The position numbers were made by a program, and so were the translations under genes. The notes under the pieces are model-generated. The model did no database searches, had not been told where the DNA came from, and was given only the letters and a program-made list of their open reading frames with translations. Below, piece after piece: positions 1 through 10,714 of a stretch of 64,000 nucleotides of DNA. The DNA is taken from contig NC_035437.2 in NCBI RefSeq assembly GCF_002127325.2, positions 157,739,597 to 157,803,596 of the forward strand, read 5' to 3'. This stretch comes from Helianthus annuus. Taxonomy: Eukaryota; Streptophyta; Magnoliopsida; Asterales; Asteraceae. How positions within the stretch are numbered: position 1 is the first letter of the stretch; each line of letters starts with the position of its first letter.

Positions 1-1500
1 TCTTCAGACTCCCCCTTAGACTCGGCTATTAGGAACGTAGTTTGTAATAGCATCTGCAAATCTCAAACATTTATAAGTGAAAATGTTATGAACATCCAGG
101 ATTAAAAACCTGGCTTTCTTAGCATAATACTTCGACAGTGAAAGCATTTTCGGTTGTCCTGGAATCATGACCTGGCTCTCAAAAACTTTTAATCAAGATC
201 CTAGCTCTAAAATGTAATAATATGAATATATCCAGGATTACTTGATTCTCTCCCCCATCAACAATCTTCAAAAATTTGGCAGTTTTAGCGACCAAGATCG
301 AACACTGGCTCTGTTACAACAGATTTTAACAGCATCCAAAACCTTCACGATTTATCATCCAAGTCCAACTTAATGACCTTGGAGATTTTACAAACTGTTT
401 TTGATTTTTGAATTAAAAATTTCAAGTTTCAAATTAATGAACTTGTTTTATTTTCAGAAACACGAACAGCATACTTAGATTTTGAAACTCAGCTCTCGGA
501 CATCGGTTGTCGAAAATAAAGCGGAATCAAAATCTTTTTGGAATTTTCTGAAATATAAAGCAGTAAAGAAATATTTACAAGCATATTTACAGACAATATT
601 TTTGTTTTGAGTTTGCGTCAGAGGATCATATCAGTTTATGACAAATCACTAGCACCATTGAGCTTTAAACACTTTAAGTTCTAAACGATTCACTTAGATT
701 GTCAGTATACTGATCCACTTAAATTTTCACACAAAGTCCAATCGTTTCGAGATACGGATTAGTGTTTTATGGACTTAAACTTATTCGCGTGTCCCACCTC
801 AGAATATACTCCCGTATCAAAATTCCCTAGATTCAGTCTTACAGGTGAGTAAACCACTTTGATATCTGTTCTCTGGGTTAGTGCGAGACCTTGAGAGCTC
901 ATGTATGAACTTCCGTTCAGTCAAAGAGATGAAGGCTCGACTATAGGTGTGTTCCCTTTAGGGAATCTTTTCTTCAACTGCAACTGATTCATATCTTTCG
1001 ATATTTTTCAATTTTTGTGCAGATGGTAAGCTTTTAAAGCGCGTAAAGTATTATACGAGGTCTAGGCCATTGCTTCCGCAATATCAGAAGACCAGGTATA
1101 ATACCCCAGATATCAAACAGTATAAAGACCTAGTATCTCAGAATCAGGCAATATCTCAAACAAGATTTCGGGGTTACCCATATATCCGAGAGATGTTCCC
1201 CACGAGATAAGTAAGTATTTGATATTTATGTTTATATCTCGAAAATAATCTACTAAACGTGTAAAAACCTACTGGCATATCATCAGTGAGACCGTTTATC
1301 ACATTAAAACTTTCTATTTCTTTAGCGTACTATGATTGTCTACTGATGTACTATCATTTCCTCTTTTTACACAAAAATTCAATTTTTTGAATTTTATCAT
1401 GTTTTTGGCTTTTTCAAATTTTCTAATGTTTTTGGATTTTCGGACAATTTCTTACTCCCCCTAAAATGCAAAACCATTTAAAGAAAATTTGACAACCTGA
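1..1500 (-). other. Copia 3' noncoding region upstream of the off-window 3' LTR
   Basis: There is no sustained ORF. The reverse complement of 781-815 matches 17192-17226, including a shared GTGGGACACGC and a nearby TATATxCTGA block. The reverse complement around 1325-1375 matches 16618-16650 (GAAATGATAGTACATCAG). Both matches fall in the stretch between pol and 3' LTR of the complete copia element in this window. Bases 1-20 on the minus strand contain AAGGGGGAGTCTG, like AGGGGGAGTCTG at 17944-17955. About 1500-1950 is AT-rich and featureless. Confidence 0.6.
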
Positions 1501-1950
1501 TAGTGATAGCTTCGTCTCGCCATCCGTTTTCTGCTTCTCATGCACTGATTTGCAGAAAATATAATGTACCCCCATGATTTACAACACATTGATATTTTAC
1601 AGTTTGAAAACTGTTTTTCAATCTTGTGAAATTAATCATTTTTGTTCCGCCGTGAGGGTTTCGGCATATTCAAGTAACATATTTTTGAAATTTTTGAATT
1701 TTTGACAAATTTAAAAACAAACATATTTTTTATTTTTCAAATTTTTGACAAAATAAAAACATATTTTTGGTTTTTAAATTTTCAATTTTTAGGGTTTATG
1801 AAATATGGTTTATTTATATACAGAAATCAAACAAACTCCCTGTTCAACGGTCGCAGGGACCAACAACCTTCTTTTCTTGTGCCAGGCTGCTCCTATTTCC
1901 CATTTCACAATCTTCAGTTTTCTTGAGCACCTGCACATTTAACTATTCAG

Positions 1951-4286
1951 TCACTTGAACAATTTAGCCCAGGTCTTTTTGACCTCAGGCATTTCAACAC
2001 AAAATGCGTCATTTAACTTCAGACAATCTTTGTCATTTTGTGCAAAGACTTTGTCAATTTTGACTTCAACTTTTTCATCATTTACCGAAGCGATTTGTTT
2101 CTTAACAGACCATGTTTGACCTTTTGGAGTCCCTCTTTTGTAAAAATGTGAATCTTTTTGAACATTTTGATTTTGAACAACAACTTTTGGTTTCCAAAAC
2201 TGGTTTGGTTTTGTTGCATCAACAGTTGTTTTCCAACTTTGTGTTGTTCTAAATCTGGGTGTCACTGGTTTCCATGTTTGTTGTGAGTCAGCCTTTGACA
2301 TTTTCGGCTTCCAAGTTTGCTTTGAATCAAATTTGATTGATTTCTGATTCATAGCATCAGACTTCTTTTTCGTCTCAACACCAACAGATTTCATATTTGG
2401 ACACTTGCATGCAAGATGTCCAGTTTGATCACATTTGAAACATGTTCTTTTGGACACATCTTTGACCTTTTGTTTTTGCTTTTTCTGAGCATAGAACTCT
2501 TCATTAGACTGTCGTCTAAATTGGAGTTCTTTCTCTTCTTCAGAACTTGTTCCGTGAACAAAATTCATATTTGTTTGATAATTTGGCGTTTCATTTCTTT
2601 TCAAATTCTGTTTCTTTTTATAACCCAAACCAGCCTTCATGTTTTTCTTTTTGTAACCAGGTTTGTTATAAAAAGTTTTGTGACATTTTCCAGCAAACTT
2701 TTGAATTTCAGCCTTTTCAATTTCAATCATTTTCAAAACTTTATCAATCTTTTCTGAAATCACATTCTGAATCGGGACTTCAAGATCTGAGAATAATTTG
2801 TCCGATCCAATCATGGTATAAACAAATCCTTTTGAATCATCATTCGCTTTTTTCTCAGATTTTGAGTTTTTCAGATAACCTTTATGAAAACTACCTTCAT
2901 TTTCATCATGTGATTCAGATTTACCTGTTTCAACCGATTCTTCTTTCAACACACTTTCAACGACTTTACCTGCCACCTCAGAATCATTTGAATCACCAGA
3001 TTTGGAATAGGTTATGCCAATGTTTTCTGGCAATTGATCGACCATGTTGAAAGCTTTTTCGACTTTCTCATCATCATAAAATGCAAACTTTTCCAGTGGA
3101 GGAACTTGATGATACTCAGAACCAATACCCTTTTTGTTTTTTTCTCAGAATCATCATCACCCGGTTTTATGTTAAAAATTCTTTCAAGCACATATGATGA
3201 CGCATGATAGCTTTTTAACTTGTTGTTATCATGTTCTAAATCGGCTATTTGATGCTTCAACTTAGCAACATCTTCAATATAAGAATTAACAACTTGTTGC
3301 TTTATTGAATATTGTCTCTTTAGCGTATCAGTTGTTTCAGAACAGTATCTCAATCTAGATTGAACAAGTTTCATTTGACTCTTCACATCTTCATATGATT
3401 GTTTTGTAATATGGTAAGCCAATTTTATTGAATCGTATTCTTTTTTCATTTCCTGACATGCATTTTCTTTTTGAACACATTCTTCGGTCATTTTCGAAAC
3501 CTTTTCTTTCAAAATCTCATTTTCTTTTTCTAAATTTTTGCATTTTTGTGTAAGCTTTTCATCATTATCTTTCAAAACTTTTTCGTTTTCTAACATCTCT
3601 TTGCATTTATTTTTGAAAACTTCTTCGATTTTGGTGAATTCAAGATATCTTGTTCTGAATTTTTCATCTTTTTCAGTACAAGCACTGCATGTTTCCATGC
3701 ATTTCTTGCACTGTTCAACAGATTTTAAATTTTCAGAATTAGAATTTACCTCAGTGATTGGCACTTCGGTGTTCTCTACTGTTTCAGTCTGATCAGCATC
3801 TTTCTTCTTTTCTTCTTCACTAACACCAGCATCATCACCAGCTTCCAAACTCTCATTCTTCACTTCTTCTTCTTCATTCTTCTCTTCCTTCATTTCTTCA
3901 GCCACTTTCTTCAAATCAACGACTAACTCTTCAACATTTTTCTTCATTCTTTCTTCATCCCTCTTCTTCAAACTTGCTGTCATCACGTCACGGATTATCT
4001 TGTCCAGCCTTTTCAGATAAGTTTTATCTTTTGCTACGTTTGAGTAGTATTCGCTAGACAAAGGGATTACTGCAAGAACATCATCATGGACTATGTCTTT
4101 CTTGTGGACAACAGGTTCACCATTTTTGTTAACATAACATTCTCGCTTCTTGTCCCATCTTTTATTTCTTACAGCATCTTCATACTCTTCCTTCATTTTC
4201 TCAATTCTACACCCAGTAAAGAATCTTTCTCTTTCAGTCTTCTCTTTTAGAATCTCTTCTCGGGTTCTCATTTTTATTTCAGCCAT
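1951..4286 (-). pseudogene. Gag-like coiled-coil and zinc-knuckle ORF, frameshifted
   Basis: The product looks like the nucleocapsid-bearing part of a copia Gag, which packages element RNA in cytoplasmic particles. The start at 4286 (MAEIKMRTREE) was preferred to 4322. The N-terminal ~150 residues are charged. A long Lys/Glu-rich coiled coil with several Cys residues follows (roughly codons 200-390), and near the C-terminus comes a CX2CX4HX4C zinc knuckle, CFKCDQTGHLACKC (about 2402-2443). Two ORFs in different frames overlap at 3012-3045. The protein-like reading switches frame near 3130-3150, next to A-rich homopolymers, which points to a single-base indel. There is no Retrotran_gag_2-type domain ahead of the coiled coil. 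The same coiled-coil, NFV(H/Q)G and zinc-knuckle order occurs in the second half of the gag at 10715-13208. Similarity to Asteraceae retroelement proteins is recalled, not searched. Confidence 0.7.
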
Positions 4287-4385
4287 GACGTTTCTCGTTG
4301 TTTCACTTTGAATTACAAGCACCTTTTAATCACCTGAATCAAGCAAACAAACAAACACAATCAGTTTAAACAATATCAAACACCT

Positions 4386-5250
4386 TGATCGGACGGGTAT
4401 CTGATCGAGTGAGTCGACAAAAGTCAACAATGACAATAATCGGGTGACAATGCTGTCCGATCGGGTGGGGATGTTGTCCGAACAGGTGGGAATGTTGTCC
4501 GATCGGGTGACAATGTTTTGAATAGGGTGGCAATCCGTTCGAGCTGTTGTTCGATCGAGTTACATAAACAAAGTAATATTCAAGTCTGTTCGAGTTACAA
4601 TGTTTTAAATAGGGTGGCAACTCGTTCGACCCACCACTTGATTGATGGCACTTCACGACAATCAGTGAATAGTGAATAGGGTGGCAACTCGTTCGACCCA
4701 CCACTCGATTGAATGTCACTAAACAACAAAATGTTATGTTGTCCGATCGGGTAGCTTTTTCACTTTGACTTCAACAATGAATCTTGACTTTCAATGCAAA
4801 ATCACATCCAAACTGTTATGCCGCATGCACTAATCAATGCACTATCAATTCATATGGCCGACAACCTGAATAATTCACATGCAAACAGAAATATTAATTG
4901 ATCATCACATGCAAATTATTGATATATGTAATCAAATGCCGTCAACTTTGATATCTATCAATTCTAGTGCATCTTGTGACATCTGTCGTATGTAATTAAT
5001 AAGACCGAAGAATTTTGACAGCTATAATGAAGATCACATGTTCAACGATTGCAATTAATGAACTTTGACTGACAAAAGCTGAGCAAGTTGACTAAGTGAC
5101 CCGATCGGGTGGGATACTTTGACTCGGATTGCCGCCCGAGCGGGTGGGTCAACAAGTCAACTATTTTAAATGCTATGTAATGAATCGAATCGGGTGAGAC
5201 TCTTGAATCGGATTACCGTCCGATCGGGTGGTAGTCCGATCGGGTGACAT
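4386..5250 (-). repeat. Leader with dispersed CCGATCGGGTG motifs
   Basis: Between the primer-binding site and the gag-like ORF the motif CCGATCGGGTG, with variants such as CGAACAGGTG and CGAGCGGGTG, recurs about a dozen times. Examples lie near 4438, 4456, 4477, 4498, 4742, 5100, 5135, 5188, 5219 and 5233. Its core CGATCG is self-complementary. A longer block around GGTGGCAACTCGTTCGACCC is also repeated (near 4612 and 4680). The short ORF seen here on the minus strand is a by-product of the repeats. Confidence 0.7.
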
Positions 5251-5554
5251 CCAATATTATCATAACAGCAACAGTAAGCATTTTGTCAATTTTTCGAATC
5301 AAAAAATCTTAGATTTCTCCCAAACGGCTTAGAATTAGGTTCTGAAAATTTGTAGGCTTGTAGATCAAATGTTTTCGCACAACATATCAAAAAATTAGTG
5401 ATTTTTAACTGTAAAAACTAGTTTAATTTGGCGATTTTCAGTTAGAAACGTGAAGGAGATGAAAAAGTGAAGAAATTTTGACAAATCTGGATGAAATTGG
5501 ATCTGATGATTTTCCGTGCGAATTTGTGTGTTTGATCCGTGCAATCGAGCTCCT

Positions 5555-5566
5555 GCTCTAATACCA
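5555..5566 (-). other. Primer-binding site (tRNA-iMet type)
   Basis: On the minus strand this reads TGGTATTAGAGC, one base different from the usual plant copia primer-binding site TGGTATCAGAGC. It lies two bases inside the LTR end. This fixes the orientation of the element and the inner LTR boundary. Confidence 0.8.
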
Positions 5567-5568
5567 CT

Positions 5569-5978
5569 TGTAGGATCGGTTTTTGACTCCGTAACGATTG
5601 CGTATCGACACGTGTGACGTGCGGAATTCGTACACGTGCGTGGACAACACGAGAACGTACTAAACTTGTGATTCTATTCAAAGATATGAAATCGTACAAT
5701 CACGTGAATCACCTTTTGCACTTTCTCTCTCTAGACTCTCTCTCTAGGATCCAAGCTCTTCAACTAGCAAATGTGGCAAAAGATCTTTCACTCTAAACCT
5801 AAGAGTTCTATTTATAGGCAAAGGCTTATAAGAGCTTTCCTCTTATTTACAATTATGCCACCTTGCCTTTTCTATCTAATTATAACAATAAAAGGCTAGA
5901 ATTAAACTGTTTCTGTTACGACTTGAATTGACGAAGGCGATAGACATTACTGCACCAACATCCGGCACTGTATCAACA
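5569..5978 (-). repeat. 5' LTR of the pol-less copia-type element
   Basis: The 410-bp segment begins TGTTGATA and ends GATCCTACA on the minus strand, giving the TG...CA ends of an LTR, and it abuts the primer-binding site. A TATA box (TATAAATA, minus strand, 5809-5816) lies in the middle, as expected for the U3/R promoter. The partner LTR is outside the window, so the outer boundary is inferred from the TG terminus only. Confidence 0.7.
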
Positions 5979-8163
5979 AAATAAAAAAAATTAACCACCA
6001 AATTTTTGGGCTAACTAACTATACAATAATTATTTTAAGTAAATTGGCACATTTAGATCGAAACTTGCCGGGTATAATTGTTACAATTGTACACAATAGT
6101 TTAGCTCAAAAGAAAGAAAGCTATGAAACGAAGATGCCATGGCGAACTTCAAAAGACAACATGATATCTAACAAAGAAAGTAAATATAACGTGCAAAGTA
6201 CAAACATTCATGCTTGAATAATTGATTAAAAGCATAAAGGTAACAATCTACAAGTAAATTTAACTCTAAAATAGAACTATTAGTTTTCTAAAACCCCAGA
6301 TCTCTTTAATAATTATTATTGATTCGTGTAATTCTTACGGGGTTTTTCATAGGTCTAGTTAAATCTCATTTAGAAACATTCACCAATTAGTTCCGAGTAA
6401 ATTTATTTATAACAATATGAATGACCATTATTTAATAGAGTAACTTATTCCCTCCAAAAACCAAACTGAACTTAGAATCACTCCTATATTCAAAGCAAAC
6501 CGAACATGTCAAATGTAATTTCCCTTTTTGCCCCTCATTATACTTCATAAATCACAAAATTATTAAAAAGATAGAAGAACCACCCTATGTCTAGAATCAA
6601 CTTTAGACAACAAATTCACCAAAAAAAAAACTATTAAAAACAGTTGGTCTTAGCCTCATAGGCAATGTTGCACTTGAACATCCTATAGCAAGAGCAGAAA
6701 TCGGCTTACCCAAGAACCCAGTTGCAGCCGCTTCAAGCAGAATATCTCATTCAAGATTCTTGGATTACATCAATGAAGGTTTGGTCACTGGTCAAGAAGG
6801 CGGACTTGTTTGAACTAAAACACCAAACTCTTGAAATAAATAACTACTATTTGATAATTACCATATCCTTGAATCTGATAAGCCGACACATTAAATGATG
6901 AGTGATTGGAACATACCTGAACTACAAATCAGTTTGCATCAACAACCTCAACAATGAACAAATGCGTATTGGCGAGAGAACACATGAACAAAGCACGGAA
7001 AATAGGGAAAAAGTTAACCAAAAGCATAAACTGAGCAATGCAAAACTAACCAGAACTAAATGATGTAGCCAAAATAGCTTGTTTAAGCATTACCTATAGC
7101 ATAATCAGTCGCATATGCTCTTCATGAACAGATACATGCAGGTTTCTTTCTAGAATCATGCCAAATTAAACAAAGCGGTGATACAGACCAAACTTCCTCA
7201 TGAAAATTAAGTCACTACATGTAAATTAAACAAATCAGATGCTTATTGAAATCTACTTCCATGTAAAAAAAAACTAACCTCGGCAGAAGCTCATTTTATT
7301 GTTTAAAAGCTCCCAATTTTCACTCACAATCTACATATATTTCTGCATTGTTAGAGCACAAAACAGAAAATCGTAAAGATCAATACACACATCTTGCAGT
7401 AGATAAGACATATTAGACAGATGAGTAGCCCTTCACCGATGTTCCCAAAACATAGTTTTTTTGTTTAATCTTCGTCTGTCTTAAGAAAACTAACAGAAAA
7501 CAGAACAAGTAAGACACGAACAAATAAGATGAATCGGAAAGCCACAATTATGCAAATTATAATCAAGAAAGTCAAGTCACGGACACCTGAAAAATTCTAA
7601 TTGAAAACACCATCACAATTCATCCCACATCCATACTGTGGACACGTTTTAAAATTATCAATAAAAAATCTAGCAGATGCAATTCCAACTGAAAACCCTA
7701 ACCCATAATCAGCCGTATAAACTTCAAGAATATTAAGCCAAAAGAAAAACACCTTGACACTGAATCCAATAAGATTCGTTAACCTACCTTTCAAGATTAT
7801 TCCTCCAATAGTCTAATTATATTTAGATCAACGAATTTGTATTGAGTAAATTGGTTTCAAATTCCTTCAAACACAAATCAACACAAACAAATTATTAACG
7901 AATCAATATTTTAAATAGCTTACAAATACATCCTTACGCACATCGAGACGAATAGAATCACATACAGATTATCAACAAATCTCAATTTCCAAAAGAGATG
8001 GTATAATAATGATTCAGATCAATTTAGGGTTAGAGGACAAAGCAGACATCAAATTAGGCCAACACTCCAGCGACCCCAGTTAGGGTTTTTACACTCATAT
8101 TCACAGCAAAATAAAACGAAATCAAAAGAAGAAAGTAAACGGAAATACAAGGACTACTCACTG
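5979..8163. other. Intergenic, AT-rich, no intact gene
   Basis: No long ORF or repeat with recognisable ends was found here. The exon-like stretch at 6643-6813 is listed separately. The short ORF at 7597-7794 (minus) has no recognisable features and is probably chance. Confidence 0.5.
6643..6813 (+). pseudogene. Exon-like coding remnant, unidentified
   Basis: From GTTGGTCTTAGC a frame runs 56 codons to TGA at 6811. It is preceded by AAAAACAG, which could be a splice acceptor. Its composition is protein-like and higher in GC than the flanks, with phrases such as LEHPIARAEIGLPKNP and FLDYINEGLVTGQEGG. The other frames on both strands break quickly. I do not recognise the family. It may be the last exon of a plant gene whose remainder has moved or decayed, or a captured gene fragment. 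No matching upstream exon was seen. Confidence 0.35.
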
Positions 8164-8164
8164 C

Positions 8165-8505
8165 CACCGATGCTGCTGCATTTGAACGTGATAATATCTT
8201 CTACTTCTTCAATTTCATCTTTTAATCTGTTTTTTAATATGATCTTCTTTGGTGCGAAATCATGCTTTGACTGATGCTGTGAATACTAAATTTTGGTAGA
8301 CGTTGCTCTGATCCTTCAAATCGGAAGAAACTCTGTGAGAAGAGATAAAAAGGCATACTAATTTTGTTCTAGGGTTTGGTTTAGAATGTGATTGAAGATT
8401 GAGAGAGAGTCAACAATCTGATTGAAAGGGTAAGGAGCAGGAATTGTCGATTAGGGTTTCGAAGAATGCTCTGAACAATTTGGAGAGAATGAGAGAGAGA
8501 GTTTA
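8165..8505 (-). promoter_or_regulatory. Plant-type 5' leader and possible splice donor
   Basis: Reading leftward on the minus strand from about 8505, the sequence is rich in CTCTCTC and AAACCCTA(A/G) elements, as in many plant 5' untranslated leaders. It ends at GGCAGTGAGTAG (about 8164), which resembles a splice donor. No downstream coding exon was found, so this may be the first exon of a broken or noncoding transcript. Confidence 0.3.
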
Positions 8506-9151
8506 GACCGAGCGTATGTGAGAAGCCAAATCAATCCGCATCTTAGAGCTAGGTCACATGTCCTCTCATTTGTGATATGCCACATGTATGCTTATGTGGC
8601 TGATTGTTTGGCATCAACCATAGGGTGACATGTGTCCCCCAATGGTTTGCTTTATTAGAGATACTAGCGGTAAGACCCGTGTGCAAACATGAGTCGTTTC
8701 TTAGAAAACCATGCATAACACATATTGACAGAACATATAGATATTGTAGCAAAACGTGTTATCTATTACAGCTAAAAGACAACTATAAGTAAATAAAAGA
8801 TATTTAACAAACTTAATAAAAGATGTCTAAAGGATGTCTAACACACTTAATAAAATTCATCAGTTACATATGATTATTTCAATTCTCTTATTCAAAAAAG
8901 ATAGTACATATGAAAGATGTCTAACAAACTTAATAAAATTCAAATACAACTTAACTTTAACAAACATTAGCTAAGAACATACGGTCACCTGCCTAAACAA
9001 CATACATCAAACCTCATTCAAGAATTTGTTACGCAGCAAGATGTCCTTCGCTACATGTTGTGATCTGGTTAAATATACTACTGCAAACAATGTAACAGAT
9101 GCTGATTCAACAATCTCCCTATACAACAGATTATATGAAAACCCTTCTTTA

Positions 9152-9254
9152 TTACTGATTTTTATTTCCCATCAACATCTCCCTAATTTGTCCTTTGAAT
9201 TGTAGTTCAAAGTCTAGGGAGAACATGTCTTCTTCATCATCCCTCTCAAGTTGA
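9152..9254 (-). pseudogene. 3' tail of the long ORF, cut off by the copia insertion
   Basis: If the copia element and one AGGTC duplication are removed, the frame of the ORF at 18557-21443 continues here for about 33 codons, starting LQLERDDEED, to a TAA at 9152-9154. The tail is acidic then hydrophobic. The exact continuation shows both pieces were one ORF before insertion. Confidence 0.75.
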
Positions 9255-9259
9255 AGGTC

Positions 9260-9733
9260 TGTTGGTGCATATTTTGTGACAACAACTTAGATTTGGTCTT
9301 TGGATATCTTGTAATTAGTTAAACAATGAATGGTTAGTGGGTTTAGCTTTGTATTAGTGAGATAATAGAGTTTGGGCTAAACAAAACCCAGTTTGGGTCT
9401 AGGGGGGACGAATTGGGCTTTGCCCATGTAGGAAACCCTAGTCCAAGTTGTAAACCTTGTGTTATATAAACAAGGTTAGGCATTAGGGTTTAGGTTAATC
9501 AGCCAAAACAGAGTGTGGGTGAGAATTTCGTGAGAGTCTCTAGGCTTGGACGAATTTGTGGTCTTGATTGATTGTAATTCGTGAAGATTGATAATAAATA
9601 AAGACCGGTTTGAAAGTGAATTGCTGATTTCTGTTCCTACACGTTTTTCTCCTATATTCTGATCAAGAGGATTCCGCACTCTTGATCGGATTGACAATTC
9701 TGTGAAGATCCATACGACTCAAGGGGACCTACA
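9260..9733 (+). repeat. Copia 5' LTR
   Basis: Starts TGTTGGTGCAT and ends GGGGACCTACA. A TATA box (TATATAAA) lies at 9463-9470 and an AATAAATAAAG poly(A)-signal-like sequence near 9593. The preceding AGGTC is the target-site duplication. The antisense ORF inside the LTR also appears in the 3' LTR and is a shadow. Confidence 0.93.
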
Positions 9734-9735
9734 AT

Positions 9736-9747
9736 TGGTATCAGAGC
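9736..9747 (+). other. Copia primer-binding site
   Basis: TGGTATCAGAGC, complementary to the 3' end of initiator tRNA-Met, starts two bases after the 5' LTR and primes minus-strand DNA synthesis. Confidence 0.92.
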
Positions 9748-10714
9748 ACTAGGCTCTTGAAGGCTCGGTTCAGAATTGTTGGCTGCAAGAACAGGGAGTT
9801 TTTCGAATTTTTTTGTTAAATCTGACAATTAGGGTTTCGAAATTGTTGGCTGGTTTGATAAAATTTTCAAAAATTTTGGCTGTTTTGATCTTCTGTTTTG
9901 TTTGTTTGGTGTTTTGCAGGTTTTCAGGAAAGTTGTGGTTGATTCTGGAAAAGTTGTTGGCTGAAAGACTTGAAGATTTGAAGACTGTTCTTCGTGTTCT
10001 TCGTGTTTTTCGATCTATTCTTGATAATTTTCGAAATTATTGTCTGATTAGGTTTTCTGATTTTGCAGATTTGTGTTAGGAGAATCCAGAAAATCATCAA
10101 AAATTTTGAAAAGATTGGATTTCCAAATTTACAAGCGAATTTAATTAATTTCGCAGTCAGGACCTGCGAAATTAACTTATCAGCGAAATTACCGGCGAAG
10201 TTAAATCCAAAGGCGCTTTGGTAACCGTATAGTTTTCTTTAGCGAAATTATTACGGTTTTCGGCGAATTTACTGGCGTCGTAATAGCGAAATTGACCAGC
10301 GAATTTGGAGCGAATTTGACCAGCGAACTAGACCTGCGAAATTGAACTTTTCAGTGAACTTCGATCAGCGAAATTGAACAAGTAACAGACCAGCGAATTT
10401 AAGTGATTACCCAGCGAAATTAATAGCATTATTAAAAAGGTGGAAGATTTTTTGGCAAGCATAAGGAAAAATTCACGTTTTCGAAAATAGAAAGTGAACC
10501 GTAACTCATCTGAAGAAATCGTCTGCACCGTTGAATTCCTTGTATTTTTAGGACAAAAAATACAAGGTATATCATTGGATTCGTCTTTTCGAATTCGGTT
10601 TTTGACATTATATATCATTGGATTCGTCTTTTCGAGACGATTCTAACGGTGTAATTTGGTAACCACTGTTTTCGGAAAAGTTTTGTACGGTTTTATCAGT
10701 CTGTTACGTTAAAA
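9748..10714 (+). repeat. Copia leader with AGCGAAATT motif array and a 25-bp direct repeat
   Basis: Between about 10130 and 10420 the sequence AGCGAAATT or a close variant (AGCGAATTT, TGCGAAATT, GGCGAAGTT) occurs about fourteen times at irregular spacing, together with a TTTCGC inverse. Further on, TATATCATTGGATTCGTCTT is present at 10566 and again at 10609. The leader has no long ORF in the sense frame; the 88-codon ORF at 9813 is probably chance. Confidence 0.7.

Larger units (their letters stand above)
1..5978 (-). mobile_element. Partial copia-type LTR element lacking pol
   Basis: Read on the minus strand the order is LTR (5978-5569), primer-binding site (5566-5555), a ~1.2-kb leader, a gag-like ORF (4286-1951) and a noncoding 3' region (about 1500-1). 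A purine-rich stretch in the first ~20 bases resembles a polypurine tract, so the 3' LTR should begin just outside the window. No protease, integrase, reverse transcriptase or RNase H is visible between the gag-like ORF and the 3' region, so the copy would depend on enzymes from another element. The 3' region is similar to that of the copia element at 9260-18551, which places both in the copia superfamily. The copia assignment is inferred from this similarity and from the gag, because no pol is present. Confidence 0.75.

Noticed and set aside
4366..4719. 117-codon minus-strand ORF
   Set aside because: Produced by the CGATCGGGTG motif repeats in the copia leader; composition follows the repeat, not a protein family.
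9476..9697. 73-codon antisense ORF in the copia 5' LTR, repeated at 18294-18515
   Set aside because: It lies wholly within the LTR and is duplicated only because the LTR is; no start context or family evidence.
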